Below are positions 24,756 to 33,859 of a stretch of 64,000 nucleotides of DNA, piece by piece; within the stretch, counting starts at the first letter, position 1; each line of letters opens with the position of its first letter. This DNA comes from Blastococcus colisei (GTDB lineage Bacteria > Actinomycetota > Actinomycetes > Mycobacteriales > Geodermatophilaceae), in assembly GCF_006717095.1 (NCBI RefSeq), contig NZ_VFQE01000001.1, positions 2,728,001 through 2,792,000 of the forward strand. The letters are read 5' to 3'. The position numbers were made by a program, and so were the translations under genes. The notes beneath the pieces were generated by a model. It ran no database searches. It was not told where the DNA came from and saw only the letters and a list, made by a program, of their open reading frames with translations.

Positions 24756-26429
24756 TCAGACCAGCCGGCGGCTGTCCTGGGCCACCACGCGCAGCCAGCG
24801 GTATCCGTAGCCACCCAGCGCGATGTCCGCCGTCCCGTCGTCGGAGACCGACGTGCTCCCCGGCTCGAGCAGGTCGACCAGGCGGTGCGAGGAGTCGCAT
24901 CTCTCCAGTCGAAGCGGCACGGTCCGCGGTTCGGGCGAGAGGTTGTGCAGGGCCACCAGCGCCCCGTCGTCCCACGTGCACAGGTGGGCCAGCACCTCTG
25001 GGCACGGGTGCTCCAGCACCTGGAAATCGCCCCAGCCGAGCTCCGGGGACTCCCGGTACCGGCGGATGAGCAGCTTCATGAACGAGAGCAGGGAGTCGGG
25101 GTCGTTGCGCTGGTCGGCGACGTTGACGTAGTCAGGTGCGAAGCCGCCGTCGACGACCGGCCCGGGCAGCTTGCGGGGATCGGCGGACGAGAACCCGCCG
25201 TTGCGGCCGGAGGTCCACTGCATGGGAGTCCGGACGGCGAGCCGACCCTCGGCGTCGAGGTCCTCCCCCATGCCGATCTCCTCGCCGTAGAAGAGCACCG
25301 GGGTGCCCGGCAGCGAGAACATCAGGCTGTAGACCATCCGGACCCGCCGCGGGTCGCCGTCCAGCATCGGAGGCAGCCGGCGCCGCAGTCCCCGCCCGTA
25401 GACCTGCATCCGCTCCTCCGGGCCGAAGGCGGCGAACACCTCGGCCCGCTCGTCGTCGGAGAGCTTGTCGAGCGTGAGCTCGTCGTGGTTGCGCACGAAG
25501 TTCGCCCACTGGGAATCCGGCGACACCTGCGGGCGGCCGCTGAGCGCGGTGCTCAGCGGCCCGGCGTCGGCCCGGGCCAGGGACAGGTAGAGCGCCTGCA
25601 TGCCGACGAAGTCGAACTGCATGGTCAGCTCGTCGCCGTCGGCGCCGCCGAAGAAGTCCAGCTGCTGCTCGTAGGGCAGGTTGACCTCGCCCAGGAGGAC
25701 GCCGCTGCCCGACCGCCGCCCGAGGAAGGACCGCAGCGACCGCAGGTACGAGTGCGGCGCGGAGAAGCCGCCGTCGTCCTCGGCGAACTGGGTCTCGAGG
25801 AAGAACGGCACGGCGTCGACGCGGAACCCGTCCAGGCCCAGCTGCAGCCAGAACCCCATGACCTTGGCGACCTCGTCGCGCACCTGCGGATTGGTGACGT
25901 CGAGGTCGGGCTGCTCCTTGTAGAAGCGGTGCAGGTACCACTCCCCCGTCTTCTCCGACAGCGTCCAGATGCTGTTCTCCTGATCGGGGAAGACGACCTG
26001 GTCGGACGTGTCCGGCGGCGGGTCGGACCGCCACACGTAGAAGTCCCGGAACGGCGAGTCCTTCGACGCCTCCGCCGACCGGAACCACGGGTGCTTGCGC
26101 GAGGTGTGGTTGACGACGAGGTCGGCGATCACCCGCATGCCGCGGTCGTTCGCCGTCCGGATGACCTCGACCAGGTCGCCGTGATTGCCGAGGCGCGGGT
26201 CGACGCCGTAGAAGTCGGTGATGTCGTAGCCGTCGTCCCGCTCGGCGGTGGGATAGAAGGGCATCAACCACAGGCAGGTGACGCCGAGGTCGGCGAGGTG
26301 GTCGATGCGCTGCGCGAGCCCCTCGAAGTCGCCGATGCCGTCACCGTTCCAGTCCATGTAGGTCTCGACGTCGAGGCAGTAGACGACGGCGTTCTTCCAC
26401 CAGAGGTCGGACGTGTCGGTGATCCTCAC
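24756..26429 (-). CDS. GH13 alpha-amylase-family enzyme (trehalose-synthase-like)
   Basis: 557 residues from GTG 26429. The four conserved GH13 regions are present: DLVVNHTS (103-110), GFRVDAVPF with nucleophile Asp205, LLGEVN with acid/base Glu248, and FVRNHDE with Asp316. The N-terminus WWKNAVVYCLDVETYMDWNG resembles trehalose synthase and related alpha-glucan enzymes, and a C-terminal beta-domain completes the fold. The start overlaps the stop of the LLM flavoprotein gene (GTGA), so the two are co-translated. Likely substrate is an alpha-glucan or a maltose/trehalose-type disaccharide; the exact reaction is unresolved. Confidence 0.9.
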   Translation of the reverse strand: MRITDTSDLWWKNAVVYCLDVETYMDWNGDGIGDFEGLAQRIDHLADLGVTCLWLMPFYPTAERDDGYDITDFYGVDPRLGNHGDLVEVIRTANDRGMRVIADLVVNHTSRKHPWFRSAEASKDSPFRDFYVWRSDPPPDTSDQVVFPDQENSIWTLSEKTGEWYLHRFYKEQPDLDVTNPQVRDEVAKVMGFWLQLGLDGFRVDAVPFFLETQFAEDDGGFSAPHSYLRSLRSFLGRRSGSGVLLGEVNLPYEQQLDFFGGADGDELTMQFDFVGMQALYLSLARADAGPLSTALSGRPQVSPDSQWANFVRNHDELTLDKLSDDERAEVFAAFGPEERMQVYGRGLRRRLPPMLDGDPRRVRMVYSLMFSLPGTPVLFYGEEIGMGEDLDAEGRLAVRTPMQWTSGRNGGFSSADPRKLPGPVVDGGFAPDYVNVADQRNDPDSLLSFMKLLIRRYRESPELGWGDFQVLEHPCPEVLAHLCTWDDGALVALHNLSPEPRTVPLRLERCDSSHRLVDLLEPGSTSVSDDGTADIALGGYGYRWLRVVAQDSRRLV

Positions 26430-27469
26430 GGCGCCGACACCGCATCGAGGTCCGGACGGCGGTTCTCGGCCGGTCCCGGTGGATCGATGGCGACCGCCGC
26501 CAGCGGGGCGGTGACACCCAACTGCGGCAGCACGTGCTCGCCGAAGGCGTCGAGGAAGGGCCGTTGCTCCTTCCCGACGTGGTGCAGGTAGAGCTCCTCG
26601 AAGCCGAGATCCACGTACTCCTGCAGCCAGGCGGTGTGCTCCCCGAGATCCGCCGATACCCGGACGGCCCCGGTCACGTCCTGGGGGGTCACGTGCGCGC
26701 TGGCCTGCTCGAACGCCTCCGGACTGTCGAGGTCCCAGCACAGCGGCGGCGGGAACACGTTGCTGCGCCACTGGTCGTGCGCGAGACCCAGCGCGCGGGC
26801 GGGGTCGGGATCCCAGGAGAGGTGAACCTGCAGGACGAGCTTGCCCCGGCCCCCGGCGTCCCGGTAGGCGGCGATCATCTCGCGCAGCTTCTCGTGCGGC
26901 TGGTTGATCGTGACCAGCCCGTCGGCCCAGTCGGCACTGTTGCCGGCGGTCGCCACGCTGACTGCGGGGGCGATGAGCGCCGGCTGCTGCTCGGGCAGGG
27001 TGTAGATTTTCGCCCGGTCCACGGTGACCAGCCCGTCGTGGCTGACCTCCTCACCGGCCAGGAGCGCGCGGATGATCGTCACGCACTCCCGCAGCCGGGC
27101 GTTCCGCAGCTCCTTGCGCGGCCAGTTGTCTCCCGTGACGTGCTCGTTCATCGCCTCGCCGCTGCCCAGCGCCACCCAGAACCGGCCCGGGAACATCGCC
27201 CCGAGCGTGGCGATCGCCTGGGCGACGATGACCGGGTGGTAGCGCTGCCCCGGCGCGTTGACCGCGCCGAAGGGCAGGGTCGTGGTCGCCATGGCGGCGC
27301 CCAGCCACGACCACGCGAACCCCGACTCACCCTGCCTCGGGTTCCACGGCGTGAGGTGGTCCGAGCACATCGCGGCGGCGAAGCCCACCTCCTCGGCGTG
27401 CTGGACCGCTGTCAGCAGCTCCGCGGGATGGACCTGCTCGTGCGAATTGTGGAATCCGAGGACGGTCAT
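26426..27469 (-). CDS. TIGR03885-type FMN-dependent LLM-class oxidoreductase
   Basis: 347 residues with a luciferase-like TIM-barrel. Diagnostic segments of the TIGR03885 subgroup (probable non-F420 flavoprotein) are LGFHNSHEQVHPAELL, MCSDHLTPWNPRQGESGFAW and GRFWVALGSGEAMNEHVTG. Its reaction is not known. In many actinobacteria this flavoprotein is found beside a GH13 enzyme, and here the two genes overlap by 4 bp, which points to a shared pathway or a shared condition. The gene is divergent from the AEC transporter gene. Confidence 0.9.
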   Translation of the reverse strand: MTVLGFHNSHEQVHPAELLTAVQHAEEVGFAAAMCSDHLTPWNPRQGESGFAWSWLGAAMATTTLPFGAVNAPGQRYHPVIVAQAIATLGAMFPGRFWVALGSGEAMNEHVTGDNWPRKELRNARLRECVTIIRALLAGEEVSHDGLVTVDRAKIYTLPEQQPALIAPAVSVATAGNSADWADGLVTINQPHEKLREMIAAYRDAGGRGKLVLQVHLSWDPDPARALGLAHDQWRSNVFPPPLCWDLDSPEAFEQASAHVTPQDVTGAVRVSADLGEHTAWLQEYVDLGFEELYLHHVGKEQRPFLDAFGEHVLPQLGVTAPLAAVAIDPPGPAENRRPDLDAVSAP

Positions 27470-27631
27470 GGGCTCTGCCTACCCAGGTTCGGGCGGCACG
27501 GCGACCTCAGCCCGGTGGAGCCGACCGCGCACCGATCCCCGGCGGACGAGTCGTCCGGCAGGACCCGATCGAGACGCCACCAGCGGCGGCACCGGCCGGC
27601 GGCGCGGCGGTGGGGACTCTCCACACCTGGC

Positions 27632-27637
27632 TAGGCT
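27632..27637 (+). promoter_or_regulatory. -10 element for a leaderless AEC transporter transcript
   Basis: TAGGCT matches the actinobacterial -10 pattern TAnnnT and is followed by 7 bases and then GTG 27645, the spacing expected when transcription starts at or next to the start codon. No Shine-Dalgarno sequence is present. Confidence 0.5.
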
Positions 27638-27644
27638 CCCCCCG

Positions 27645-28562
27645 GTGAACGCGGCTGCGCTGGTCCTGCCGGAGTTCGCCCTCCTCCTCATCGGCCTGCT
27701 CCTGCGCCGGTACGCCTGGCGGTCACCGACGTTCTGGGTCGACCTCGAGCGCCTGGTCTACTTCGTGCTCTTCCCGGTCCTCCTCTTCCGCACGACGCTG
27801 TCGGCGGACCTCGCCGCCGCCGGCTCCGGAGGGGTCGTCCTGGCCGCGCTGGGGGCGACGGGAGCAGGCGCCCTCCTGGGCGCGGCGGTCCGGTGGCTGC
27901 CGGGCGTGGACCGCATGACGGCAGCCTCGGGATGGCAGACGGCGTTCCGGTTCAACACCTTCATCGCCCTCGCGCTGGTCGACGACCTCGGGGTGGCCGC
28001 CCTGGCGCTCATGGGCGTGCTGCTCGGCGTCACCATCCCGCTCGTGAACGTGCTCGCGGTGACGGCGCTGGCCCGGAGCGCGCCGGATGGTGCGGGCAGG
28101 GGACGTGGACCCGGAGTCCTGGCCGCGGTCGCCCGGAATCCGTTGATCATCGCCACGGTCGCGGGCCTGGGCGGCAACCTCCTCGGGCTGACGCTGCCCT
28201 CGCCGGTCGACGCGACGCTCTCCCGGCTGGCCGCCGCGGCAGTGCCGCTGGGCCTGCTCGCGGTCGGCGCGGCCCTGAGGCTCGGCGGTCTGCCGCGCGG
28301 TCAGCGGCTCATGGCCGCCTATCTGGGGGCGGTCAAGCTCCTCGCCGTGCCCGCGGTGGCCCTCGGGCTGTGCGCGCTCCTCGGCGTGGACGGGGAACAG
28401 CGCTTCGTCGTCCTCGCCTTCGCGGCCGTACCGCCGGCCACGGCGGCGTACGTCCTGGCCGCGCGCATGAACGGCAACGGCACCTTCGTGGCCGCACAGG
28501 TGTCGGCGGCGACGACGGCGGCGCTCCTCACCCTGCCGCTGTGGTTGGCGTTCACGGCCTGA
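27645..28562 (+). CDS. AEC family (auxin efflux carrier-like) transporter
   Basis: 305 residues with about 10 hydrophobic segments in two halves. The first ends near the GGVVLAALGATGAGALLG region and the second includes ARNPLIIATVAGLGGNLLG and PPATAAYVLAARMNGN, typical of the membrane transport protein family PF03547. Bacterial members move dicarboxylates such as malate or malonate. The start GTG 27645 follows a leaderless-type promoter. The gene converges on tctA and could belong functionally with that carboxylate locus, but this is only an inference. Confidence 0.88.
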   Translation: MNAAALVLPEFALLLIGLLLRRYAWRSPTFWVDLERLVYFVLFPVLLFRTTLSADLAAAGSGGVVLAALGATGAGALLGAAVRWLPGVDRMTAASGWQTAFRFNTFIALALVDDLGVAALALMGVLLGVTIPLVNVLAVTALARSAPDGAGRGRGPGVLAAVARNPLIIATVAGLGGNLLGLTLPSPVDATLSRLAAAAVPLGLLAVGAALRLGGLPRGQRLMAAYLGAVKLLAVPAVALGLCALLGVDGEQRFVVLAFAAVPPATAAYVLAARMNGNGTFVAAQVSAATTAALLTLPLWLAFTA

Positions 28563-28609
28563 CCGCGACGGCGGGTCGCCGACCGGTGGCCGGCGACCTG
28601 CCGAAGCGG

Positions 28610-30115
28610 TCAGTCCTCGTCCTCGAAGACCTCGTCGCGCTTGCGGCGGACCGAGGGGAGCACGGCCAGCACGAACGCGCCGAGGGCGAGGAGCAGGAGC
28701 ACCAGGGAGATCGGCCGGGTGACGAAGACGCTCGGGTCCCCGTCGGAGATGATCAGCGAGCGGCGCAGGTAGGTCTCCAGCAGCGGCCCGAGCACGAAGC
28801 CCAGCAGCAGCGGCGCCGGCTCGTTGCCCAGCTTGATCAGGACGTACCCCAGGATGCCGAAGAACGCGATCGCGTAGACGTCGAAGGGGTTGCGGTTGAT
28901 GGAGAAGGTCCCGATCGATGCGAACGCGATGATCGCCGGGAAGAGGATCCGGTAGGGAATCGTCAGCATCTTCACCCACAGCCCGATCAGCGGCAGGTTC
29001 AGCAGCACCAGGAAGAAGTTGCCGATCCACATCGACGCGATGAGGCCCCAGACCAGTTCCGGTTCGTCGGTGATGACGTTCGGTCCCGGCACGATCCCCT
29101 GGATGATGAAGGCGCCCAGCAGCAGCGCCATGATCGGGCTGACGGGCAACCCCAGGGTCAGCAGCGGCACGAACTGGGTCTGCGCGGCGGCGTTGTTCGC
29201 CGACTCCGGGCCGGCGACGCCCTCGATGGCGCCCTTGCCGAACTCCTGGGGGCGCTTGGAGACCCGCTTCTCCGCCGAATAGGAGACGAACGAGGCGAGC
29301 ACGTGACCGGCGCCCGGGAGCACGCCCAGCACGGTTCCCAGGCCGGTGCCGCGCAGCACCGGGCCTCGGATCCGGCGGAAGTCGTCCTTGGTGAGCCAGA
29401 GGTTCTTGACCTTCTGCACCATGACGCTGCGGGTGATGTCCCCCTCGAGGTTGCGGAGGATCTCCGCGACGCCGAACAGGCCCACGGCCAGGGCGACGAA
29501 GTCGAGACCGCCGTACAGCTCACGGAGGCCGAAGGTGAAGCGCGGGGTGCCCGAGAAGGTGTCCTGCCCGACCGTGCCCAGCAGCAGCCCGAGCACGATC
29601 ATCGCCAGCGCTTTGAGCACCGACCCGCTCGCCAGCGCGATCGAGGCGATGAGCCCCAGGACCACCAGCGAGAAGTACTCCGCCGGGCCGAACAGCAGGG
29701 CGGCCTTGGAGATCGGGACCGCGAACAGGGCCAGGGCGAGCGTGCCCACCGTCCCGGCGAAGAAGGAGCCCAGCGCGGCCGTGGCCAGCGCCGGGCCGGC
29801 CCGGCCCTGCCTGGCCATCTGGTGCCCGTCGATCGCGGTCACCGCCGCCGAGGACTCACCCGGCAGGTTGATCAGGATGGCGGTGGTCGACCCGCCGTAC
29901 TGGGCGCCGTAGTAGATGCCGGCCAGCATGATCAGCGAGGTGACCGGCTCGAAGCCGAAGGTGATCGGGAGCAGCATGGCGATGGTCGCCGTCGGGCCGA
30001 TGCCCGGCAGCACCCCCACCGCGGTGCCCAGCGCCACGCCGATGAAGGCGAAGAGCAGGTTGATCGGCGTGAATGCCGTCTCGAACCCGAGGCCGAGGTT
30101 CTGGAGGATGTCCAT
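28610..30115 (-). CDS. tctA: tripartite tricarboxylate transporter, large permease TctA
   Basis: 501 residues with about 11-12 hydrophobic segments. The conserved glycine-rich motif of TctA is GTAVGVLPGIGPTATIAML near residues 30-48, with a second copy-like loop VLGVLPGAGHVLASF. TctA is the large membrane subunit of secondary carboxylate transporters of the TTT family. It lies 7 bp downstream of tctB. The short acidic C-terminus (DEVFEDED) is unremarkable. Confidence 0.95.
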   Translation of the reverse strand: MDILQNLGLGFETAFTPINLLFAFIGVALGTAVGVLPGIGPTATIAMLLPITFGFEPVTSLIMLAGIYYGAQYGGSTTAILINLPGESSAAVTAIDGHQMARQGRAGPALATAALGSFFAGTVGTLALALFAVPISKAALLFGPAEYFSLVVLGLIASIALASGSVLKALAMIVLGLLLGTVGQDTFSGTPRFTFGLRELYGGLDFVALAVGLFGVAEILRNLEGDITRSVMVQKVKNLWLTKDDFRRIRGPVLRGTGLGTVLGVLPGAGHVLASFVSYSAEKRVSKRPQEFGKGAIEGVAGPESANNAAAQTQFVPLLTLGLPVSPIMALLLGAFIIQGIVPGPNVITDEPELVWGLIASMWIGNFFLVLLNLPLIGLWVKMLTIPYRILFPAIIAFASIGTFSINRNPFDVYAIAFFGILGYVLIKLGNEPAPLLLGFVLGPLLETYLRRSLIISDGDPSVFVTRPISLVLLLLALGAFVLAVLPSVRRKRDEVFEDED

Positions 30116-30122
30116 CGGCCGG

Positions 30123-30584
30123 TCAGCCCTGGAGCCAGAAGCCGAAGTACGGCAGCCGCAGCTGCAGCGCGATGACGAAGATCAGGATGCTCAGGGCGGT
30201 CAGGGAGGCGGCGATCACCGCGGACGGGATCACGCGGGCGTTGCGCCCGGCCATCGCCGTCATGAACACCGTCACCAGCATGGACGGGATCAGCCCCAGC
30301 CCCCGCACGGTGTAGCCGAAGAAGAGGAGAGCGGCCACCAGCAGGACCAGTGCCTTCCACGGCACAGGTCCGAGGTCGTCGCCCTCACCCGCGACGAACG
30401 CCTTCACGGCGATGGCGATGCCGAGCAGGACCAGAAGACTGCCCAGCACGAGGGGGAAGTAGCCCGGCCCCATGCGCAGTGCGCTGCCGACCTCGTACGT
30501 GTTCGCCGTGATCGCGAACGCCAGCCCGAAGCCGACGAATACCGCGCCCGCAAGGAGGTCCTTGCGCGCACCGTGCATGTTCAC
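30123..30584 (-). CDS. tctB: tripartite tricarboxylate transporter, small permease TctB
   Basis: 153 residues with four hydrophobic segments and the family signature MGPGYFPLVLGSLLVLLGIA. GTG 30584 is preceded by GAGG at 8 bases; ATG 30578 is an alternative. TctB is the small membrane subunit working with TctA. A 17-bp hairpin separates it from tctC, which may let the binding protein be made in excess. Confidence 0.92.
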   Translation of the reverse strand: MNMHGARKDLLAGAVFVGFGLAFAITANTYEVGSALRMGPGYFPLVLGSLLVLLGIAIAVKAFVAGEGDDLGPVPWKALVLLVAALLFFGYTVRGLGLIPSMLVTVFMTAMAGRNARVIPSAVIAASLTALSILIFVIALQLRLPYFGFWLQG

Positions 30585-30606
30585 AAGCAGGTCCTCACGG
30601 ATCGAG

Positions 30607-30644
30607 GACGACGGTGGGGCGGCTCGCGCCGCCCCACCGTCGTC
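30607..30644 (-). terminator. intercistronic hairpin between tctC and tctB
   Basis: GACGACGGTGGGGCGGC (30607-30623) and GCCGCCCCACCGTCGTC (30628-30644) form a perfect 17-bp stem with a TCGC loop, 18 bp after the tctC stop. As all three tct genes face the same way, it probably acts as a partial terminator or an mRNA stabiliser. Confidence 0.7.
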
Positions 30645-30661
30645 GATGGTCTGTCCGCTGA

Positions 30662-31732
30662 TCAGTCCGCCGCGACGCCGGCCTCTTCGATGATCGGCTG
30701 CCAGAGCTCGATCTGCTCCTCGAGAAGCTGGCGGTGGGCCTCCGGGGTGGCCTCCTCCTGGCTGTAGGGGGCGGCGCCGAGCTCACCGAGCTGGCTGACC
30801 ACGTTCTCGTCCTCCAGGGACGCCAGGATGGCGGCGGAGAGCTTCTCCCGGACCCCTTCCGGCGTCCCGGTGGGGACGTAGAAGCCGTGCCAGACGCCGA
30901 CCTGGAGGTCCTCCAGCCCGGCCTCCTCCGTCGTCGGGAGGTCCGGCAGCGTCTCCACCCGCTCGGGGGTGGTCACGGCATAGGCCTTGATCTGGCCGGC
31001 CTGGATCTGCCCGGTCGTGTTGGTCGTCTGGTCGCACATGAGGTCCACCTCGCCGGCGACCAGGTCCTGCAGCGCCGGGCCGGTGCCCTCGTAGGGAACC
31101 TCGGTGAGCTCCACGCCGAGCGCCTCCTGCAGGAGCAGCCCGCACAGGTGCGACGCGGCGCCGATGCCCGCGTTGGCGAGGGTGACGTCCCCCGCGTTCT
31201 CCTCGAGGTACGTGACCAGCTCCTCCATGGTCTGCGGCTCGAAGTCGTTGCGCGCCACGATCGTCATCGGCACCTGGGTGACCAGGCCCAGCGGCTCGAA
31301 GTCCTCGAGCGGCGCGTACGGCAGGTCGGGGTACAGCGACGGCGCCGTCGACATGCCGATGTGGTGCATCAGCACCGTGTAGCCGTCCGGGTTGGCCGCC
31401 GCGACCTGGCCGGCCGCGATGGTGCCGCCGGCACCCTCGACGTTCTGCACGACGACGTTGCCGCCCAACTCCTCGGCGATCGGCTCCGCGACCAGGCGGG
31501 TCACCGTGTCGGTCGGCCCGCCGGCCGAGAACGGCACGACGAAGGTGATGTCGTCCTCCGGGAACGCCTCGGCGGCCGCCGGATCCTCCTCCCCTCCGTT
31601 ACCGCCCCCGCCGCCGCAGGCGGCGAGGACCAGGGAGGCAGCGGCGAGACCGGCCAGGCGGGAACACCGGCCGACGCCGTGCCGAGCCGAGCGAGGGCGC
31701 GCGACGACGGTGTCGCGGTGATACAGGGGCAT
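30662..31732 (-). CDS. tctC: tripartite tricarboxylate transporter substrate-binding lipoprotein TctC
   Basis: 356 residues from ATG 31732, with GAAGG upstream. The Arg-rich N-region and hydrophobic core end in lipobox LAAC (Cys39), followed by a Gly-rich linker. The Bug-type binding domain begins ITFVVPFSAGGPTDTVTRLV and contains VPYEGTGPALQDLVAGEVDL. Bug proteins bind carboxylates such as citrate, tartrate or succinate and deliver them to TctAB. The decayed D-tartrate dehydratase gene 4 kb away makes tartrate a reasonable substrate guess. Confidence 0.93.
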   Translation of the reverse strand: MPLYHRDTVVARPRSARHGVGRCSRLAGLAAASLVLAACGGGGGNGGEEDPAAAEAFPEDDITFVVPFSAGGPTDTVTRLVAEPIAEELGGNVVVQNVEGAGGTIAAGQVAAANPDGYTVLMHHIGMSTAPSLYPDLPYAPLEDFEPLGLVTQVPMTIVARNDFEPQTMEELVTYLEENAGDVTLANAGIGAASHLCGLLLQEALGVELTEVPYEGTGPALQDLVAGEVDLMCDQTTNTTGQIQAGQIKAYAVTTPERVETLPDLPTTEEAGLEDLQVGVWHGFYVPTGTPEGVREKLSAAILASLEDENVVSQLGELGAAPYSQEEATPEAHRQLLEEQIELWQPIIEEAGVAAD

Positions 31733-31899
31733 GAAAGGACCTTCCGAGATCGCGGACCGGCTCCGGACGGACACACCATGCACCACCGGATGTGACCTGG
31801 ACGACATTTCGGCCATTCTGTACACGGAGCGGCCTGCGATGGCCTCCCGACCGACCCCCCGCGGTCGCCCGGTCCACGGCCGGGACACACCATGGCGGA

Positions 31900-33126
31900 G
31901 TGACAGCGACCGGCACCAGCGCCGCCGGCCATGCCCGGGGCACCGCCGGTTACCGCCGCCTCGTGGCCGCCACCTGGGCCGCCGGCGTGGGCTGCTTCGC
32001 CCTGCTGTACGCGCCTCAGGCACTGCTGCCCCTCATCTCCGACGACCTGGGCGTCTCCCCGTCCGGCGCCGCGTTGGTCGTGTCGGTCGCCACCGGCACG
32101 CTCGCGCTGGCCCTCCTGCCGATGAGCTATCTCGCCGACCGGGTCGGCCGGACCCGCCTGATGACGGTCGCACTCGTGACCGCCGCGGTTCTCGGGGTCC
32201 TGGCCCCGCTCGCGCCCTCGATCGAGGTGCTGCTGCTGGTACGGGCGATGCAGGGTGTCGCGATCGCCGGACTCCCTGCCCTGGCGATGGCGCACCTGTC
32301 GGAGGAGGTGCGGCCGTCTGCGGTGGGGATCGCCATGGGCCTCTACGTGGCCGGCAACACGGTCGGCGGCCTGTCCGGACGGGTGCTGTCGAGCGTGGTG
32401 GCCGACATCGGCGGCTGGCGGGCCGGCCTGGCTGCCGTGGGGGGCCTCGCCCTGGGATGCGCCGTCGCCTTCCGCCTGCTGCTGCCGCGGCCGACCGCCC
32501 CGCCCACCACTGCACCCTCCGACGAGGAGCGCGGTCACCTCGGCCGACACCTGCGCGATCCCGGCATCCGGCGGCTGTGCCTGACCAGCTTCGTGCTGAT
32601 GGCCGCGTTCGTCACCGTCTACAACTTCCTCGGATACCGGCTGCTCGACGAGCCGTTCGGGCTGTCTCCCACGCTCGTCGGGCTGGTCTTCCTCACCTAC
32701 CTGGCCGGCACGACGAGCTCACCCGCCGCCGGCCGGCTCGGTGACCGCTTCGGCCGGCGGAGCGTCCTGCTCGCGGGCGTGCTGCTGACCCTCGCTGCGG
32801 TGCTCCTCACGCTGAGCAGCCTGCTCGCCGTGGTGCTGCTCGGCCTCGTCCTGTTCACGGTCGGCTTCTTCGCCGCCCACACCTCCGCCAGCGGCATGGT
32901 GGGCAACCGTGCGCGGGTCGGGCGCGCGCACGCGTCGGCGATGTACCTGTTCGCCTACTACACCGGCAGCAGTGTGGGCGGCTGGGTGGGCGGCCTCGCC
33001 TACGAGCGCGCCGCGTGGCCTGCCGTGGTGGGCTACGTCGCCGGTCTGCTGGTCGTCGCGCTCGGCGTGGCACTGCTGCTGCGCCGGACCCCGCCGCTGC
33101 CTGCCACACCCGTTCCGGCCGGGTGA
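31900..33126 (+). CDS. MFS transporter (YnfM/arabinose-efflux-like)
   Basis: 408 residues from GTG 31900, with 12 hydrophobic segments. Loop 2-3 carries the MFS motif SYLADRVGRTRLM and the second half has GRLGDRFGRRSVL. The C-terminal 12-residue tail is Pro-rich. It belongs to the drug/sugar efflux MFS group; the substrate is unknown. It is divergent from tctC (167-bp gap with an AT-rich pocket near 31800) and lies inside the carboxylate locus, so it may export or import a related acid. Confidence 0.88.
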   Translation: MTATGTSAAGHARGTAGYRRLVAATWAAGVGCFALLYAPQALLPLISDDLGVSPSGAALVVSVATGTLALALLPMSYLADRVGRTRLMTVALVTAAVLGVLAPLAPSIEVLLLVRAMQGVAIAGLPALAMAHLSEEVRPSAVGIAMGLYVAGNTVGGLSGRVLSSVVADIGGWRAGLAAVGGLALGCAVAFRLLLPRPTAPPTTAPSDEERGHLGRHLRDPGIRRLCLTSFVLMAAFVTVYNFLGYRLLDEPFGLSPTLVGLVFLTYLAGTTSSPAAGRLGDRFGRRSVLLAGVLLTLAAVLLTLSSLLAVVLLGLVLFTVGFFAAHTSASGMVGNRARVGRAHASAMYLFAYYTGSSVGGWVGGLAYERAAWPAVVGYVAGLLVVALGVALLLRRTPPLPATPVPAG

Positions 33127-33190
33127 CCGTTCCGCCGGGGCGCTCCTCGGGCACGGCGCCCGGGCCGGCCCCGCGACGGAGCTGCACGGC

Positions 33191-33859
33191 TCACCGCCAG
33201 CGGTACTCGGTCTCGGGCCGGCCCGCGCCGCCGTAGCGCGGCGTGCGGGTGGCCAGCCCGGTCTCTGCCAGGTACTCGAGATACCGGCGGGCGGTGATCC
33301 GGGACGTTCCCGTCTCGGCGGCCGTCTCGGCGGCGGACAGCCCGGTGCCGGTGCGGAGCGCAGCCACCACGGCATCGAGCGTCTGGGGGTGCATGCCCTT
33401 CGGGAGGGGTGCCTGCCGCTGGGGTCGTGGGCCTTCCAGCGCCCGGTCGACGTCCTCCTGACCTCTCGCGTCACCGTCCGAGAACAGCCGGATGCGGTAG
33501 TCGGCGTAGGCGAGCAGCCGGTCGTGCAGCGCCGCGTAGGTGAACGGCTTGAGCAGGTACCCGACGACTCCATGGGCAGCGGCGGCGCGGACGGTGGACA
33601 GCTCCCGGGCCGAGGTGACGGCCAGGACGTCGACGTCGACCCGGGCGGCCCGGATCCGCCGGCACAGCTCGACGCCGTGCGTGTCGGGGAGGTTCATGTC
33701 GAGCAGCACCAGATCCACGGGCAGGCGGACCAGCGCGTCGAGAGCGAGGGCTCCGGTGCCGGCGACCGCGGCGGTGCTGAAGCCCGCCGTTCGGTCGACG
33801 TAGGTGCGGTGCGCCTCGGCGGCGACCGGCTCGTCCTCCACCACCAGGACCCGGATCAC
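33191..33859 (-). CDS. CitB/DcuR-type response regulator
   Basis: 222 residues from GTG 33859. The receiver domain has acidic residues at VVEDEP, the phospho-acceptor Asp54 in LLDMNLPD, and the switch Lys in GYLLKPF. The C-terminal DNA-binding part includes GLSAAETAAETGTSRITARR, a helix-turn-helix of the CitB/DctR type. It overlaps the kinase gene by 4 bp. It probably activates the tct genes when a carboxylate is present. Confidence 0.92.
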   Translation of the reverse strand: MIRVLVVEDEPVAAEAHRTYVDRTAGFSTAAVAGTGALALDALVRLPVDLVLLDMNLPDTHGVELCRRIRAARVDVDVLAVTSARELSTVRAAAAHGVVGYLLKPFTYAALHDRLLAYADYRIRLFSDGDARGQEDVDRALEGPRPQRQAPLPKGMHPQTLDAVVAALRTGTGLSAAETAAETGTSRITARRYLEYLAETGLATRTPRYGGAGRPETEYRWR

